Origin: Ewingella sp963519305
GTDB taxonomy: Bacteria; Pseudomonadota; Gammaproteobacteria; Enterobacterales; Enterobacteriaceae
Assembly (NCBI GenBank): GCA_963519305.1
Contig: CAUQMS010000020.1
Coordinates: 1-64,000 of the forward strand
Length of the DNA: 64,000 bases
Reading direction: 5' to 3'
The position numbers and the translations under genes were made by a program. Position 1 is the stretch's first letter, and each line of letters starts with the position of its first letter. Below the pieces are notes generated by a model, which was not told the origin of the DNA, did no database searches, and saw nothing but the letters and a program-made list of their open reading frames with translations. Positions 34,043-42,876 of the stretch are shown one piece after another.

Positions 34043-35527
34043 ATGGCAAAAGATAAAAAACGCGGGTTTTTCTCCTGGTTTGGCCGTGGCCGTCAGGAAG
34101 AAGAACAGCAGAAAGAAGAGACCAGCGTTGAGCAGCCGGTTGTAGAAGAAGAGTCTCCACATACGCAGGAAACGGTGCGTGCAGAAGAACCGTCCGTCAC
34201 AGCAGAACCTGAGACTGAATACGCACAAGCACCGGGCGTGCCGGTTGAGAATCATCCCGGCGAATGGGACGCTACCACCACCGTTGAAGCCGCCGCAGAA
34301 ATCGAGCCCGCCTTTGAGCCGGTGCATGAAATCCCTGCCGCTCCGGTCGAACCCCAGCCTGTTGCCAAAGAGCCGGCTTCTGTCGTACTGGCCGAAGAGA
34401 TTGTCGCCGTCACCGAACAGGTTGCCGCCGCGCAGCATGAAGTCGTCGCTGAAGAGTTTGTCGAGTCAGAGGCAGAGATCGCCGCGGATGAGCGTCAGGA
34501 TGCCATCGACTCTATCGACGACAGCGTGGTCGAAGAACCCCTGCCGGTCGCGTTCGACCCGATTATCACCCTGCCTGCCGTTGAAACCGAACAGGAACGC
34601 CCGACTAAAGAGGGCTTCTTTGCGCGCCTCAAACGCAGCCTGGTCAAAACCAAGGAAAATCTGGGATCCGGATTTGTCGGTCTGTTCCGTGGTAAGAAGA
34701 TCGACGACGATCTGTTTGACGAACTGGAAGAACAGTTGATCATCGCCGACGTTGGCGTTGAAACCACGCGTAAAATTATCACTTCGCTGACCGAACACGC
34801 CAGCCGCAAGCAGTTAAAAGATGCGGACGCGCTCTACGGTAAGCTGAAGGAGGAAATGTCTGAAATTCTGGCCAAAGTGGATCAGCCGCTGGATGTCAGT
34901 GGTAAAACCCCGTATGTCATTCTGATGGTTGGCGTTAATGGCGTGGGTAAAACCACCACCATCGGTAAAATGGCGCGTCAGTTCCAGGCGCAGGGCAAAA
35001 CGGTCATGCTGGCCGCCGGTGATACCTTCCGTGCGGCTGCCGTTGAGCAACTTCAGGTCTGGGGTCAGCGTAATAAGATCCCGGTGATCGCACAGCATAC
35101 GGGTGCGGATTCCGCCTCGGTGATTTTTGATGCGATTCAGGCCGCGAAAGCCCGTAATGTTGACGTGTTAATTGCCGATACCGCCGGACGCTTACAGAAC
35201 AAAGCGCACCTGATGGAAGAGCTGAAGAAGATTGTCCGGGTCATGAAAAAACTGGACGAAGACGCCCCCCATGAGGTTATGCTGACGCTTGATGCCAGCA
35301 CGGGCCAGAATGCGGTCAGTCAGGCGAAATTATTCAATGAAGCCGTGGGTCTGACCGGTATTACATTGACTAAACTGGACGGTACCGCCAAGGGCGGCGT
35401 GATATTCGCCATTGCCGATCAGTTCGAAATCCCTATCCGCTACATCGGTGTGGGTGAAGGCATTGAAGATTTACGGCCATTTAAGGCTGACGATTTTATT
35501 GAGGCACTTTTTGCCCGAGAGGATTAA
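34043..35527 (+). CDS. ftsY: Signal recognition particle receptor FtsY
   Basis: A 494-residue GTPase that brings SRP-ribosome complexes to the inner membrane. The N-terminus is a short basic/aromatic membrane anchor (GFFSWFGRG), followed by a long acidic Glu/Ala/Val-rich A domain (about 20-190). The N domain (four helices, 190-290) and G domain (GVNGVGKTTT, DTAGR, TKLDGTAKGG) complete the protein. Length is close to E. coli (497). It heads the ftsYEX operon; ftsE follows after 5 nt. Confidence 0.98.
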   Translation: MAKDKKRGFFSWFGRGRQEEEQQKEETSVEQPVVEEESPHTQETVRAEEPSVTAEPETEYAQAPGVPVENHPGEWDATTTVEAAAEIEPAFEPVHEIPAAPVEPQPVAKEPASVVLAEEIVAVTEQVAAAQHEVVAEEFVESEAEIAADERQDAIDSIDDSVVEEPLPVAFDPIITLPAVETEQERPTKEGFFARLKRSLVKTKENLGSGFVGLFRGKKIDDDLFDELEEQLIIADVGVETTRKIITSLTEHASRKQLKDADALYGKLKEEMSEILAKVDQPLDVSGKTPYVILMVGVNGVGKTTTIGKMARQFQAQGKTVMLAAGDTFRAAAVEQLQVWGQRNKIPVIAQHTGADSASVIFDAIQAAKARNVDVLIADTAGRLQNKAHLMEELKKIVRVMKKLDEDAPHEVMLTLDASTGQNAVSQAKLFNEAVGLTGITLTKLDGTAKGGVIFAIADQFEIPIRYIGVGEGIEDLRPFKADDFIEALFARED

Positions 35528-35532
35528 TACGG

Positions 35533-36204
35533 ATGATTCGCTTTGAACAGGTCAGTAAAGCTTATCTAGGCGGGCGACAGGCGCTGCAGGGCGTCGATTT
35601 TCACATCCAGCAGGCTGAAATGGCCTTTCTGACCGGTCACTCCGGTGCGGGTAAAAGTACCCTGCTGAAACTGATATGCGGAATTGAACGCCCGAGCGCC
35701 GGACACATTTTGTTCGGTGGCCATGACATCAGCCGTCTGAAAGCGCGCGAAGTGCCGTTTTTGCGCCGTCAGATTGGCATGATTTTCCAGGATCACCACC
35801 TGCTGCTGGACCGCACCGTGTATGACAACGTGGCAATGCCGCTGATTATCGCCGGTGCCAGCAGTGAAGATATCCGCCGCCGTGTTTCTGCGGCGCTCGA
35901 TAAAGTGGGCCTGCTCGATAAAGCCAAAAACTTCCCGATCCAGCTCTCCGGCGGTGAACAACAGCGCGTGGGTATCGCCCGTGCGGTGGTGAACAAACCG
36001 GCGGTTTTGCTGGCTGATGAACCGACCGGTAACCTTGACGATGCGCTGTCAGAAGGCATTTTGCGCCTGTTTGAGGAGTTCAACCGCGTCGGCGTAACCG
36101 TATTAATGGCAACCCATGACATGGCACTGATCGCCCGTCGTAATTACCGCACGCTGACCTTGAGTCAGGGTCGCATGATGGGAGGGGCGCATCATGGCCA
36201 ATAG
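35533..36204 (+). CDS. ftsE: Cell-division ATPase FtsE
   Basis: A 223-residue ABC ATPase. Walker A is GHSGAGKS with Lys41, the signature is LSGGEQQR, and Walker B is LLADEP. With FtsX it forms an inner-membrane complex that controls EnvC and the amidases, linking septal peptidoglycan splitting to division. It overlaps ftsX by 11 bp. Confidence 0.98.
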   Translation: MIRFEQVSKAYLGGRQALQGVDFHIQQAEMAFLTGHSGAGKSTLLKLICGIERPSAGHILFGGHDISRLKAREVPFLRRQIGMIFQDHHLLLDRTVYDNVAMPLIIAGASSEDIRRRVSAALDKVGLLDKAKNFPIQLSGGEQQRVGIARAVVNKPAVLLADEPTGNLDDALSEGILRLFEEFNRVGVTVLMATHDMALIARRNYRTLTLSQGRMMGGAHHGQ

Positions 36205-37174
36205 TCCGAATCCGACGAAAACAGCCAAAAGCGCCCGCGCGGCCAAAAGCAAAGCGCTACAGGGTGGATGGCGTGAACAGTGGCGCTATGCGTGGATGAA
36301 CGCTCTGGCGGACATGATGCGCCAGCCGCTGGCGACGCTGCTCACCGTGATGGTGATTGCCATCTCTCTCACGCTGCCAAGCGTCTGTTATCTGGTGTGG
36401 AAAAACGTCAGCACCGCTGCTGAACAGTGGTATCCGACGCCACAACTGACGGTATATCTCGATAAGGCGCTGGACGACAACGCCGCTGAAAATGTCATTA
36501 AGTCATTGAAAGCGGAAGCCGGTGTCGAGAAAGTAAATTATCTGTCGCGTGACGAAGCCATGGGCGAGTTCCGTAACTGGTCTGGCTTTGGTGGTGCGAT
36601 GGACATGCTGGAGCAAAACCCGCTGCCCGCCGTGGCTATCATCACGCCGAAAATGAATTTCCAGGACTCCACGACGCTCAATACGCTGCGTGACCGGGTT
36701 GCTGCGGTTCAGGGGGTTGACGAAGTTCGCATGGATGACAGCTGGTTTGCACGGCTGGCGGCGCTGACCGGGCTGGTCGGGCAGGTAGCGGCGATGATCG
36801 GCGTGCTGATGATCGTGGCAGTCTTCCTGGTGATCGGTAACAGCGTGCGTCTGAGCATCTTCAGCCGTCGCGATACCATTAACGTCATGAAGCTGATTGG
36901 CGCGACCGATGGCTTTATTCTGCGTCCGTTTCTCAACGGCGGCGCGATGCTCGGCTTCTGTGGCGCGTTGCTGTCACTGATCCTTTCCGAAGCGCTGGTA
37001 TTGCGTCTGGAAAGCGTGGTGACGCAGGTAGCGAAAGTCTTCGGTACGACGTTTGACCTGCACGGTCTGGCGTGGGACGAAAGTCTGCTGCTGCTGCTGA
37101 TCTCCGCGATGATTGGCTGGATTGCTGCATGGCTGGCAACGGTACAACATTTACGGCGATTTACACCACAATAG
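36194..37174 (+). CDS. ftsX: Cell-division membrane protein FtsX
   Basis: A 326-residue inner-membrane partner of FtsE. A basic cytoplasmic N-terminus (about 1-45) comes first, then one helix, a periplasmic loop that binds EnvC (about 75-190), and three C-terminal helices of the FtsX/permease fold. Length is close to E. coli (352), the difference lying in the N-terminal cytoplasmic tail. It is the last gene of ftsYEX, before rpoH. Confidence 0.97.
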   Translation: MANSPNPTKTAKSARAAKSKALQGGWREQWRYAWMNALADMMRQPLATLLTVMVIAISLTLPSVCYLVWKNVSTAAEQWYPTPQLTVYLDKALDDNAAENVIKSLKAEAGVEKVNYLSRDEAMGEFRNWSGFGGAMDMLEQNPLPAVAIITPKMNFQDSTTLNTLRDRVAAVQGVDEVRMDDSWFARLAALTGLVGQVAAMIGVLMIVAVFLVIGNSVRLSIFSRRDTINVMKLIGATDGFILRPFLNGGAMLGFCGALLSLILSEALVLRLESVVTQVAKVFGTTFDLHGLAWDESLLLLLISAMIGWIAAWLATVQHLRRFTPQ

Positions 37175-37194
37175 CGATTCTTTGATATACTCTT

Positions 37195-37225
37195 CCCCTG
37201 CTGTACAGGATCTTGTGCACAGGGG
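37195..37225. other. Stem-loop between ftsX and rpoH
   Basis: CCCCTG (37195-37200) pairs with CAGGGG (37220-37225), and inside it TGTACA pairs with TGTGCA with one wobble. No T run follows, so it is not a clear intrinsic terminator. It may affect ftsYEX mRNA ends or the rpoH leader. Confidence 0.5.
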
Positions 37226-37330
37226 GAGAGCAAGATGGGTTGCTCTATCACGTCGTCTTACATCTCTTATTCCCCGAAAGCACAAATTCCCTATCCGATA
37301 GCCTGACCGTCACATAAAGTCGCTAGGCTC

Positions 37331-37371
37331 TTGCATTGAATAATGAACTTTATGTAAAATTCGCGGTCGAA
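37331..37371 (+). promoter_or_regulatory. rpoH promoters (sigma-70 and sigma-E type)
   Basis: A sigma-E pattern is seen: GAACTT at 37345-37350, a 16-bp spacer and TCGAA at 37367-37371. It aligns with the P3 promoter of E. coli rpoH as I remember it. A sigma-70 pattern, TTGCAT (37331-37336) with TAAAAT (37355-37360), overlaps it. About 180 nt of leader follow before the start codon. Several promoters and a temperature-sensitive mRNA fold are known for rpoH. Confidence 0.65.
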
Positions 37372-37550
37372 AAAACGGCAAAAGTATGCGCCGGTACGCC
37401 GAAGCTTGAGCGGAAAAGAATTCAGTAATAAAGCAGTAAACGATGAAGGGCTCTGCGTTGTTTTGTTAGTACGCCACTAAGGCGAAGCGGTATTCACTCC
37501 GCAGCAACGCAGTATAAAACCTGCATGACGTCATACATGAGAGGCTTTGA

Positions 37551-38408
37551 ATGACCAAAGAAATGCAAACTTTAGCTTTAGTTCCCCAAGGTAGTCTGGA
37601 AGCCTACATTCGGGCAGCCAACACTTATCCTATGCTGACCGCAGAGGAAGAAAGGGCGCTGGCTGAACGGCTGCATTACGACGGTGACCTGGAGGCAGCG
37701 AAACATCTGATCCTGTCTCACCTGCGCTTTGTTGCACACATTGCCCGTAACTATTCTGGGTATGGTTTGCCGCAGGCTGACCTTATTCAGGAAGGCAACA
37801 TCGGCCTGATGAAAGCGGTACGCCGCTTCAATCCGGAAGTCGGTGTGCGTCTGGTCTCCTTTGCAGTGCATTGGATCAAAGCGGAAATTCACGAATACGT
37901 ACTGCGTAACTGGCGTATCGTAAAAGTCGCGACCACCAAAGCGCAACGTAAGTTGTTCTTCAACCTGCGTAAAAACAAACAGCGTTTGGGCTGGTTCAGC
38001 CACGACGAAGTTGAGCACGTTGCCCGCGAGTTGGGTGTGACCAGCAAAGACGTTCTGGAGATGGAATCACGCATGGCCGCACAGGACATGACGTTTGACC
38101 CAACCCCGGACGACGAGCCACGCGATGGCGCAGCCATGGCACCAATGCTTTACCTGCAGGACAAGAGTTCTGACTTTGCAGAGAGCATTGAGGAAGACAA
38201 CTGGGACAAAGACGCGACTGATAAGCTGAGCTATGCGATGGAAGGTCTGGATGAGCGTAGCCAGGATATCATCCGCGCCCGCTGGCTGGACGATGACAAC
38301 AAGTCCACCCTGCAGGAGTTGGCCGACAAGTACGGTGTCTCCGCAGAACGTGTCCGTCAGCTTGAGAAAAATGCCATGAAGAAACTTCGTCTGGCGATAG
38401 AAGCCTGA
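37551..38408 (+). CDS. rpoH: Heat-shock sigma factor RpoH (sigma-32)
   Basis: A 285-residue sigma-70-family factor that directs transcription of chaperone and protease genes. Region 2 holds QADLIQEGNIGLMKAVRRF; the RpoH box QRKLFFNLRK, the site of regulated turnover by FtsH and DnaK, is intact; region 4 ends in SAERVRQLEKNAMKKLR. Length is one residue more than E. coli. In E. coli the early coding region forms a thermosensor fold with the start site; the leader and first codons here are similar enough that the same is likely. Confidence 0.98.
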   Translation: MTKEMQTLALVPQGSLEAYIRAANTYPMLTAEEERALAERLHYDGDLEAAKHLILSHLRFVAHIARNYSGYGLPQADLIQEGNIGLMKAVRRFNPEVGVRLVSFAVHWIKAEIHEYVLRNWRIVKVATTKAQRKLFFNLRKNKQRLGWFSHDEVEHVARELGVTSKDVLEMESRMAAQDMTFDPTPDDEPRDGAAMAPMLYLQDKSSDFAESIEEDNWDKDATDKLSYAMEGLDERSQDIIRARWLDDDNKSTLQELADKYGVSAERVRQLEKNAMKKLRLAIEA

Positions 38409-38430
38409 TAATACAGAGCTTCCAAAGTAA

Positions 38431-38458
38431 AAAAAGCGACCTTCGGGTCGCTTTTTTT
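38431..38458. terminator. Bidirectional terminator between rpoH and panM
   Basis: AGCGACC and GGTCGCT pair around a TTCG tetraloop, with a long A run on the left and T run on the right. It serves convergent rpoH and panM. Confidence 0.95.
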
Positions 38459-38469
38459 ATGCCTGAAAT

Positions 38470-38853
38470 TCAGGACTGTTTTTCCCAGCCACCCGCCATT
38501 TTGCGAAATCCACAAGCGGGCATAAAGGCATCCAGCACCGGTTCTGCCTGGGCTTTCATCTCCCAGCGTTTCACCTGCGACATTTGCGCCAGCGTATCTT
38601 CGATCAGATACAGCCCGACACCGCGGCGGCGGGTCACTTCACGCACCAGCAGATCGCGCAGTTCAGCCGAGTCGCCGGTCAGGGAAACTTTAACCGCCCC
38701 GAGAATACGTTCGTTAAATACGGCGGCGAATAACGCATTATCGCCCTCCAGTGCACGCTGCCAGTCAGCTGGCGTCTGCTGCGGCCAGATTTTCACCAGA
38801 TCAATCAGGTCTTGTGCGCTAAGTGAAGTCAGTTTTTGAATGGTTAATTTCAT
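38470..38853 (-). CDS. panM: PanM (PanZ), maturation factor of aspartate decarboxylase
   Basis: A 127-residue GNAT-fold protein. It promotes self-cleavage of the PanD precursor to the active pyruvoyl enzyme that makes beta-alanine for coenzyme A, and with acetyl-CoA it also inhibits mature PanD. The acetyl-CoA loop region VTRRRGVGLYL is visible at about 72-82. E. coli PanM has the same length and the same neighbourhood (rpoH and liv genes). Confidence 0.93.
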   Translation of the reverse strand: MKLTIQKLTSLSAQDLIDLVKIWPQQTPADWQRALEGDNALFAAVFNERILGAVKVSLTGDSAELRDLLVREVTRRRGVGLYLIEDTLAQMSQVKRWEMKAQAEPVLDAFMPACGFRKMAGGWEKQS

Positions 38854-39254
38854 GGTGCGAACAGTCAGAAAATGGGACTGACAGTGTAGCGGAATACCCT
38901 AAAAAACCGGCGTAACTTTTTTTGTACAGTAACAGGTCGAAAACTTTTTTGAAGATCCTGCTATAAGCGATAAATGTTGGCTTTAATGAATAAAGCCAGC
39001 GTTAACCGCTGACTGCTCTCCAAAAGGCGGAGTTAATACCCAAATAAAATTCTGTTTACACCTCTTGTTTCTGATTGTCTCATTTGATTTGCAGCAGAAA
39101 ATTCCTGTTTAATGATATGAATTATAAAGTCTTATTCTGAAATAAGACGAAATAAGCCGGTAACTCGTTATTACTTATAACTAATTTATTAAGTGATGAT
39201 GTTTTGAACAGGCGCAAAAAAGCAAACCACAACACACATCAACGGGGTAATCGG
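38854..39254 (+). promoter_or_regulatory. Regulatory region of livK
   Basis: A 400-bp AT-rich, gene-free region. It contains an 8-bp perfect hairpin GTCTTATT-CTGA-AATAAGAC (39129-39148) and a poor ribosome-binding site just before livK. E. coli liv genes are repressed by Lrp with leucine; Lrp sites are too loose to place by eye, so no operator is claimed. Confidence 0.5.
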
Positions 39255-40367
39255 ATGAAAGTAACCAAGGGTAAGATCTGGCTGGCAGGGTGTATCGCAT
39301 TGGCAATGGGCCACGCAGCAGTTGCAAAAGATATTAAAGTAGCCATCGTCGGTGCAATGTCAGGCCCGGTCGCCCAGTATGGCGACATGGAGTTCACCGG
39401 TGCCAAACAGGCTATCGCTGACATCAACGCCAAAGGCGGCATTAAAGGCGACAAACTGGTTGGTGTTGAATATGACGATGCCTGTGACCCGAAACAGGCG
39501 GTTGCGGTAGCCAACAAAGTCATTAACGACGGTATCCGTTATGTTATCGGTCACCTGTGTTCCTCTTCCACTCAACCTGCGTCTGACATCTATGAAGATG
39601 AAGGCGTGCTGATGATCACTCCTGCGGCCACTAACGCCGATCTGACCACCCGCGGTTACAAGTTGGTCATGCGTACCACGGGTCTGGACTCCGACCAGGG
39701 CCCAACTGCAGCCAAATACATCCTCGATACCATCAAACCAAAACGCATTGCCGTTGTGCATGATAAGCAGCAATACGGTGAAGGTCTGGCGCGCTCTGTT
39801 CAGGACAGTCTGAAGAAAAACGGCGGCAACGTGGTGCTGTTTGAAGGTATCACTGCGGGCGACAAAGATTTCTCCACCCTGGTGGCGCGTCTGAAGAAAG
39901 AGAATGTCGATTTCGTTTACTTCGGTGGTTACTACCCGGAAATGGGCCAGATTCTGCGCCAGTCTAAACAGGCCGGTCTGAATGCCAAATTTATGGGACC
40001 TGAAGGCGTAGGTAACTCTTCACTGTCGAACATCGCCGGTGATGCTTCTGAAGGCATGCTGGTCACCCTGCCAAAACGCTACGATCAGGTTCCTGCTAAC
40101 CAGCCCATCGTTGATGCGCTGAAAGCCAAGAAACTGGATCCAACCGGACCATTCGTCTGGACCACCTACGCCGCATTGCAGGCGCTGACCACCGGTATGG
40201 AGCGCAGCGGCAGCATGGAGCCGGCAGACATTGCCAAAAACCTGAAATCTGCGCCAGTGAACACGGTAATGGGTCCGCTGAGCTGGGATGAGAAGGGCGA
40301 TCTGAAAGGCTTCGAATTTGGTATCTTTGAATGGCATAAAGATGGTACTTCGACGCCAATCAAATAA
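39255..40367 (+). CDS. livK: Branched-chain amino-acid binding protein LivK
   Basis: A 370-residue periplasmic binding-protein precursor. The signal peptide ends near AVA/KDIK at residue 24. The mature protein shows the Leu/Ile/Val-binding family motifs GAMSGPVAQYGD and YDDACDPKQA, and the conserved GHLCSSSTQPASD. It is the only binding protein of the cluster; E. coli has both LivJ and LivK here. The internal motif GPEGVGNSSLSNIAGDASEG is closer to LivK. The ATG at 39255 is chosen; the long frame starting at 39204 adds 17 basic residues before a proper signal peptide. Confidence 0.94.
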   Translation: MKVTKGKIWLAGCIALAMGHAAVAKDIKVAIVGAMSGPVAQYGDMEFTGAKQAIADINAKGGIKGDKLVGVEYDDACDPKQAVAVANKVINDGIRYVIGHLCSSSTQPASDIYEDEGVLMITPAATNADLTTRGYKLVMRTTGLDSDQGPTAAKYILDTIKPKRIAVVHDKQQYGEGLARSVQDSLKKNGGNVVLFEGITAGDKDFSTLVARLKKENVDFVYFGGYYPEMGQILRQSKQAGLNAKFMGPEGVGNSSLSNIAGDASEGMLVTLPKRYDQVPANQPIVDALKAKKLDPTGPFVWTTYAALQALTTGMERSGSMEPADIAKNLKSAPVNTVMGPLSWDEKGDLKGFEFGIFEWHKDGTSTPIK

Positions 40368-40370
40368 ATG

Positions 40371-40548
40371 CCCTGCATCCTTCGCGCCGCCTCCGCGTTG
40401 GCTGCCTTCACTCACCCCGGTCACTTACTTCAGGAAGCTCCCGGGGATTCATTCAGTTGCCGCGTTACCCGGCCTTCGGGCCTAGCCCCTAAAGGGGACG
40501 CTGCAAGCAGCAGGTTTTGTGATGCAACACGAATGATTTTGGGCATTG
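40371..40548 (+). repeat. Composite hairpin-rich repeat between livK and livH
   Basis: It starts 3-10 nt after the livK stop. The first part (about 40375-40465) has arms CCCCGG (40415-40420) and CCGGGG (40441-40446) and resembles, from memory, a dispersed intergenic element common in Yersiniaceae. The middle has three short hairpins: GGCC-TTCG-GGCC (40471-40482), CCCC-TAAA-GGGG (40486-40497) and GCTG-CAAG-CAGC (40500-40511). The tail (about 40512-40548) ends in a GCAACACGAATGATTTTGGG-like segment that in other genomes usually directly follows the first part, so the middle may be an insertion. Confidence 0.65.
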
Positions 40549-40583
40549 CTATGCATTACGTAGCAGAACAGCGCATTACTCAG

Positions 40584-40614
40584 CCCGGCGTCTACTGTTA
40601 AAAGAGACGCCGGG
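40584..40614 (+). terminator. Stem-loop before livH, possible attenuator
   Basis: A perfect 10-bp stem, CCCGGCGTCT (40584-40593) with AGACGCCGGG (40605-40614), and an 11-base loop. Only a weak TTGT follows. It lies 50 nt before livH and could lower expression of the membrane genes relative to livK, a usual need in binding-protein operons. Confidence 0.55.
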
Positions 40615-40663
40615 TTGTAGTCGCAGCACCGTATTCAACCCCCTTGATGTAAAAGGATAGGGT

Positions 40664-41590
40664 ATGTCAGAGCAGTTCTTATATTTCCTCCAGCAGATGT
40701 TTAACGGTGTCACCTTGGGCAGCACCTATGCGCTGATCGCCATCGGCTACACCATGGTTTACGGCATTATCGGCATGATCAACTTCGCCCACGGCGAGGT
40801 GTATATGATCGGCAGTTATGTCTCCTTTATTGTGATTGCCGCCCTGATGATGATGGGTATCGATGCCAGCTGGTTGCTGATCGGTGCCGGATTCATCGCC
40901 GCGATTGTCATTTCCAGCGCCTATGGCTGGAGCATTGAGCGCGTGGCGTACAAGCCGGTGCGAAATTCCAAGCGCCTGATTGCGCTGATCTCCGCCATCG
41001 GGATGTCGATATTCCTGCAAAACTACGTCAGCCTGACGCAGGGCTCGCGCGATTTAGCGCTGCCAAGCCTGGTCACCGGCCAGTGGACGCTCGGCATCGC
41101 CAACGGCTTTGCCGCCACCATCTCCACTATGCAACTGATCATCTGGGTCGTCACCTTTGTTGCCATGCTGGCGCTGACGCTGTTCATCCGTTACTCCCGC
41201 ATGGGCCGCGCCTGCCGCGCCTGTGCTGAAGACCTCAAAATGGCGAGCCTGCTGGGCATCAGCACCGACCGCGTGATCTCCCTGACCTTCGTCATCGGTG
41301 CCTTAATGGCCGCCGTGGCTGGCGTTCTGCTCGGCCAGTTCTATGGCGTGATTAACCCGTACATTGGCTTTATGGCGGGCATGAAAGCCTTCACTGCCGC
41401 TGTTCTTGGCGGTATCGGCAGTATTCCGGGTGCGATGATTGGCGGCCTGATTCTGGGCGTGGCCGAAGCACTGACTTCCGCCTATCTCAGCACCGAGTAC
41501 AAAGACGTCGTCTCCTTTGCGCTGCTGATTGTGGTGCTGCTGGTATTGCCGACCGGGATCCTGGGCCGTCCGGAGGTTGAGAAAGTATGA
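40664..41590 (+). CDS. livH: Branched-chain amino-acid permease LivH
   Basis: A 308-residue ABC permease, first of the two membrane subunits, with eight or so helices. The N-terminus QMFNGVTLGSTYALIAIGYTM and the segment INFAHGEVYMIGS are LivH hallmarks. Length equals E. coli LivH. It overlaps livM by 4 bp. Confidence 0.97.
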   Translation: MSEQFLYFLQQMFNGVTLGSTYALIAIGYTMVYGIIGMINFAHGEVYMIGSYVSFIVIAALMMMGIDASWLLIGAGFIAAIVISSAYGWSIERVAYKPVRNSKRLIALISAIGMSIFLQNYVSLTQGSRDLALPSLVTGQWTLGIANGFAATISTMQLIIWVVTFVAMLALTLFIRYSRMGRACRACAEDLKMASLLGISTDRVISLTFVIGALMAAVAGVLLGQFYGVINPYIGFMAGMKAFTAAVLGGIGSIPGAMIGGLILGVAEALTSAYLSTEYKDVVSFALLIVVLLVLPTGILGRPEVEKV

Positions 41591-42876
41591 AGCGCCTCAA
41601 TCTGTTCAACGCCCTGCTTTCAGCCTTTGTTTTACTGGTGCTGGCCTCGTTCATCATGGGCTTACAACTCGGTCTCGACGGCACAAAACTGGTGGTCAAC
41701 GGCGCCGGTGAAGTGCGCTGGATGTGGATCGGTATCGGTTGTGGGATTGTTTTTGTGTTTCAGCTGTTCCGCCCGCTGGTCAGCAGTGGCCTGAAGAAAA
41801 TCTCCGGGCCGGGTTGGGTATTGCCGAGCTTTGACGGCTCGACGCCAAAACAGAAGCTGCTGGCACTGGTGCTGATTATCGCCGCCATCGCCTGGCCGTT
41901 TATTGTCTCGCGTGGCACCGTGGATATTGCCACGCTGACGCTCATCTACATCATGCTCGGTCTCGGCCTGAACGTAGTGGTCGGGTTGTCCGGCCTGCTG
42001 GTGCTGGGTTACGGCGGCTTTTACGCCATCGGCGCTTACACCTACGCGCTGCTCAATCACTATTACGGCTTAGGTTTTTGGGAAGCGTTGCCGCTGGCTG
42101 GCCTGGTTTCTGCTGCTTTCGGTTTCCTGCTCGGTTTCCCGGTGCTGCGGCTGCGGGGTGACTATCTCGCCATCGTGACTCTCGGTTTTGGCGAGATCGT
42201 GCGTATTTTGCTGCTCAACAACACCGAAATTACCGGTGGGCCGAACGGCATCAGCCAGATCCCCAAACCGACGCTGTTCGGGCTGGAGTTCAGCCGCACA
42301 CCGCGTGATGGCGGCTGGGATACCTTCAGCCACTTCTTTGGCGTTAACTACGATCCGAGTGACCGCATTATTTTCCTGTACATGGTGGCGCTGCTGCTGG
42401 TGATCGCCACGCTGTTTATCATCAACCGCCTGCTGCGTATGCCGCTTGGCCGTGCATGGGAAGCTTTGCGTGAAGATGAAATCGCCTGCCGCTCGCTGGG
42501 CCTGAACCCGACCCGCATCAAACTGACCGCGTTTACCATCAGCGCCGCTTTTGCCGGTTTCGCCGGGACGCTGTTTGCCGCGCGTCAGGGCTTCGTCAGC
42601 CCGGAATCTTTCACCTTTGTCGAGTCGGCGTTCGTGCTGGCCATCGTGGTATTGGGTGGTATGGGCTCGCAGTTTGCAGTCATTCTTGCCGCAATTCTGC
42701 TGGTGGTTTCCCGCGAGCTGATGCGTGATTTGAATGAATACAGCATGTTGTTGCTCGGTGCGCTGATGGTGCTGATGATGATCTGGCGTCCGCAGGGCTT
42801 GCTGCCGATGAAACGTCCACAGCTCAAACTGAAGCTGTCGAAAAGACAAATCGCTGACAAGGGAGAGCAGGCATGA
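41587..42876 (+). CDS. livM: Branched-chain amino-acid permease LivM
   Basis: A 429-residue second membrane subunit. It has a family-typical N-terminal extension (about 1-95) with two extra hydrophobic segments before the core permease fold, which contains NVVVGLSGLLVLGYGGFYA and the coupling-helix region WEALREDEIACRSLGLN. It overlaps livG by 4 bp. Confidence 0.97.
   Translation: MKRLNLFNALLSAFVLLVLASFIMGLQLGLDGTKLVVNGAGEVRWMWIGIGCGIVFVFQLFRPLVSSGLKKISGPGWVLPSFDGSTPKQKLLALVLIIAAIAWPFIVSRGTVDIATLTLIYIMLGLGLNVVVGLSGLLVLGYGGFYAIGAYTYALLNHYYGLGFWEALPLAGLVSAAFGFLLGFPVLRLRGDYLAIVTLGFGEIVRILLLNNTEITGGPNGISQIPKPTLFGLEFSRTPRDGGWDTFSHFFGVNYDPSDRIIFLYMVALLLVIATLFIINRLLRMPLGRAWEALREDEIACRSLGLNPTRIKLTAFTISAAFAGFAGTLFAARQGFVSPESFTFVESAFVLAIVVLGGMGSQFAVILAAILLVVSRELMRDLNEYSMLLLGALMVLMMIWRPQGLLPMKRPQLKLKLSKRQIADKGEQA

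Noticed and set aside
37200..37221. CTGT...ACAG-like sequence before rpoH as a LexA box
   Set aside because: The CTGT and ACAG ends are 14 bp apart instead of 8, and rpoH is not an SOS gene. It is explained better as a hairpin.
42070..42849. A 259-codon frame opposite livM
   Set aside because: Shadow of livM codons; very rich in His, Gln and Arg; no known motif.
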